64,000 bases of DNA, taken from NCBI GenBank assembly GCA_934526015.1, contig CAKSZY010000002.1, positions 186,001-250,000 on the forward strand. Reading direction: 5' to 3'. Shown in pieces: positions 62,478 through 64,000 of the stretch (position 1 is the stretch's first letter; each line of letters begins with the position of its first letter). The notes beneath the pieces are model-generated. The model made no database searches. It saw only the letters and a program-made list of their open reading frames with translations, and was not told the origin of the DNA. The position numbers and the translations under genes were made by a program. This DNA is from an uncultured Dokdonella sp. GTDB taxonomy: Bacteria; Pseudomonadota; Gammaproteobacteria; Xanthomonadales; Rhodanobacteraceae.

Positions 62478-64000
62478 TTGGCCGACAAGCAAATGCGCCG
62501 TCCGTCCGGCGAATCCGGCGACATCACGCGACGCGAGCTGTATTTCTTCAACCTCTACCGCGTGCTCGAGGCGGTCGTCTACACCGGCCTCGTGTTCAGC
62601 TCGCTCGCCTTCGACTGGATCAAGGTCGGCCACCCGCTGCTCGGCCGCGGCGTCGCCGTCGCCTATCTCGCCATCGCCCTGGTGCTGCTGATCTCGACCG
62701 ACCGCATGCGCCGGCATGTGGCCGCCAGCATCGGCTTCGCCCTGACCATCGACGTCATCGCCGCCGCGGCGGTACTCATGTCGCTGGTCGGCGGTCACGC
62801 CGCGATCCCTGTGATGCTGCTGGTCAACGTCGGCGTCGGGGCGCTGCTGCTGCCGTTCCGCCAGTCGATGCTGCTCGCCGTGTTCGCCGCGATCGGCATC
62901 ATCGCCCCGTCGCTGTTCCCGCTCGGCAGCGCCGGCGAGCGCAACATGGTCGAATCGGTGCTTTTCGGCGTCGCCTACTTCGCCGTGGCGGGCCTGTGCG
63001 CGCACCTCGGCCGGCAGATGCGCGAGACCGAGGCGCTTGCCGAGAAGCGCGGCGTCGACCTGTTCAACCTCGAGCAGGTCAACGACCTCATCATCCGGCG
63101 CATGAAGACCGGCGTCATCCTGGTCGACGATGCCAACCACATCCTGACCATCAACGAATCGGCCTGGCACCTGATCGGCAATCCTTCGCCGAACCAGCGC
63201 GACCTCGGTGCGGTGGCGCCCGAACTGTCGCGCCGCCTCTACCACTGGCGCCATTCCGGGCGCATCGACCAGACCCCGATCGCGCTCGCCGCCGACGTGC
63301 CCGAGGTCATTCCGCGCTTCTCGCGGATGACGGCCAACGACGACACCCACGTACTGATCTTCCTCGACGACACCTCGCTGCTGTCGCGCCGCGCCGAGGA
63401 GATGACGCTGAGTTCGCTCGGCCGCCTGTCCGCCTCGATCGCCCACGAGATCCGCAATCCGCTGGCGGCGATCCGCTACTCGGCGCAACTGCTGGCCGAG
63501 TCGGAAAACCTGCACGAGGAGGACCGCCGCCTCGTCGAGATCGTCAACAACCACTGCACGCGCGCCAACGAGGTGGTGGAGAACATCCTCCAGCTGTCGC
63601 GCCGCGAGCGCTCGCGGCCGGAAAGCATCGACGTCAATGCCTGGGCACTGGCCTTCGTCGAGGAATACAAGCAAGGCAACGACCTCGGCCAGGACCACCT
63701 GCGCGCGATCACGCAGAACCGCCGGGTCGAGGCCATGGTCGATCCCCAGCACCTGCACCAGGTGGCTTGGAACCTCGTGCAGAACGCGCTGCGCTACGGT
63801 CGCGAACCCGGCGCCGCGGCGCGCGTGGTGGTGGTCGCCCGTCTGGCCACCGACAAGGGGCCGCCGCTGCTCGAGATCGTCGACCGCGGCCCCGGCATCC
63901 CGCCGAAAGTCGCCGCGCAGATCTTCGATCCGTTCTTCACCACCAGTGAATACGGCACCGGCCTCGGCCTGTATCTCGCCAAGCAGATGTGCGAGTCGAG
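62478..64000 (+). CDS. pilS: PilS-type sensor histidine kinase, 3' end outside window
   Basis: At least 507 residues with no stop before the edge. Six hydrophobic helices (about 20-180), a PAS-like domain (about 200-300), then HisKA with the phospho-His in LSASIAHEIRNPLAAIRYSA near 320 and HATPase motifs NLVQNALRYG, DRGPGIP and GTGLGLYLAKQ. PilS with PilR controls pilin transcription, and a location by sucCD is known in Xanthomonas. Start choice: GGAGG at 62466-62470 is seven bases before TTG 62478 but only one base before the in-frame ATG 62472, so TTG is favoured. TATACT at 62450-62455 is a plausible -10. Confidence 0.87.
   Translation, partial: MADKQMRRPSGESGDITRRELYFFNLYRVLEAVVYTGLVFSSLAFDWIKVGHPLLGRGVAVAYLAIALVLLISTDRMRRHVAASIGFALTIDVIAAAAVLMSLVGGHAAIPVMLLVNVGVGALLLPFRQSMLLAVFAAIGIIAPSLFPLGSAGERNMVESVLFGVAYFAVAGLCAHLGRQMRETEALAEKRGVDLFNLEQVNDLIIRRMKTGVILVDDANHILTINESAWHLIGNPSPNQRDLGAVAPELSRRLYHWRHSGRIDQTPIALAADVPEVIPRFSRMTANDDTHVLIFLDDTSLLSRRAEEMTLSSLGRLSASIAHEIRNPLAAIRYSAQLLAESENLHEEDRRLVEIVNNHCTRANEVVENILQLSRRERSRPESIDVNAWALAFVEEYKQGNDLGQDHLRAITQNRRVEAMVDPQHLHQVAWNLVQNALRYGREPGAAARVVVVARLATDKGPPLLEIVDRGPGIPPKVAAQIFDPFFTTSEYGTGLGLYLAKQMCES

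Overview
The window is very GC-rich (roughly 70% by eye), almost fully coding, and comes from a gammaproteobacterium of the Lysobacterales (Xanthomonadales) type. Gene order supports this: map-glnD-dapD-arsC/spx-dapE, then rpsB-tsf-pyrH-frr-uppS-cdsA-dxr-rseP-bamA-skp-lpxD-fabZ-lpxA-lpxB-rnhB-dnaE, with sucCD beside a pilS-type kinase. Several secreted proteins end in an F-x-(D/H)-G-F-(D/E) tag that I associate with the Rhodanobacteraceae side of that order. I cannot name a genus or species.

Layout. (1) 1-6888, minus strand: an accessory secreted cluster of two paralogous pentaheme c-type cytochromes, a copper-amine-oxidase-like protein with a degenerate active site, a small lipoprotein and a secreted protein cut by the window edge. 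(2) 7151-12970, minus: dapE, a Spx/ArsC-like gene, dapD, glnD, map. (3) 13035-31296, mostly plus: translation factors, UMP kinase, undecaprenyl, CDP-diacylglycerol and isoprenoid synthesis, envelope biogenesis (rseP, bamA, skp) and lipid A synthesis, interrupted by two large G-rich inverted repeats and one REP-like hairpin. A lipoteichoic-acid-synthase-like enzyme sits between lpxB and rnhB. A chimeric, truncated secreted protein gene lies between rnhB and dnaE. (4) 31460-41270: dnaE, acuI-like reductase, pilH, then heat-shock genes (hsp20, cbpA) behind a good sigma-32-type promoter, a peroxiredoxin and gyrA. (5) 41446-47883: a GtrA/GtrB/GT-C-like glycosylation set, mtnA and a secreted CotH-kinase/lamin-tail protein. 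(6) 47986-56650, minus: recC-recB-recD with 4-bp overlaps. (7) 56796-64000: a conserved exported protein, sucCD, a secreted M64 metallopeptidase and the start of a PilS-type sensor kinase.

Most genes are housekeeping. The best candidates for something undescribed are the cytochrome/degenerate-amine-oxidase cluster, the shared C-terminal tag on unrelated secreted proteins, and the two heptad-repeat inverted elements, whose inner stems covary and whose G-rich strand fits a G-quadruplex pattern. Everything here was read by eye; no database search was run.
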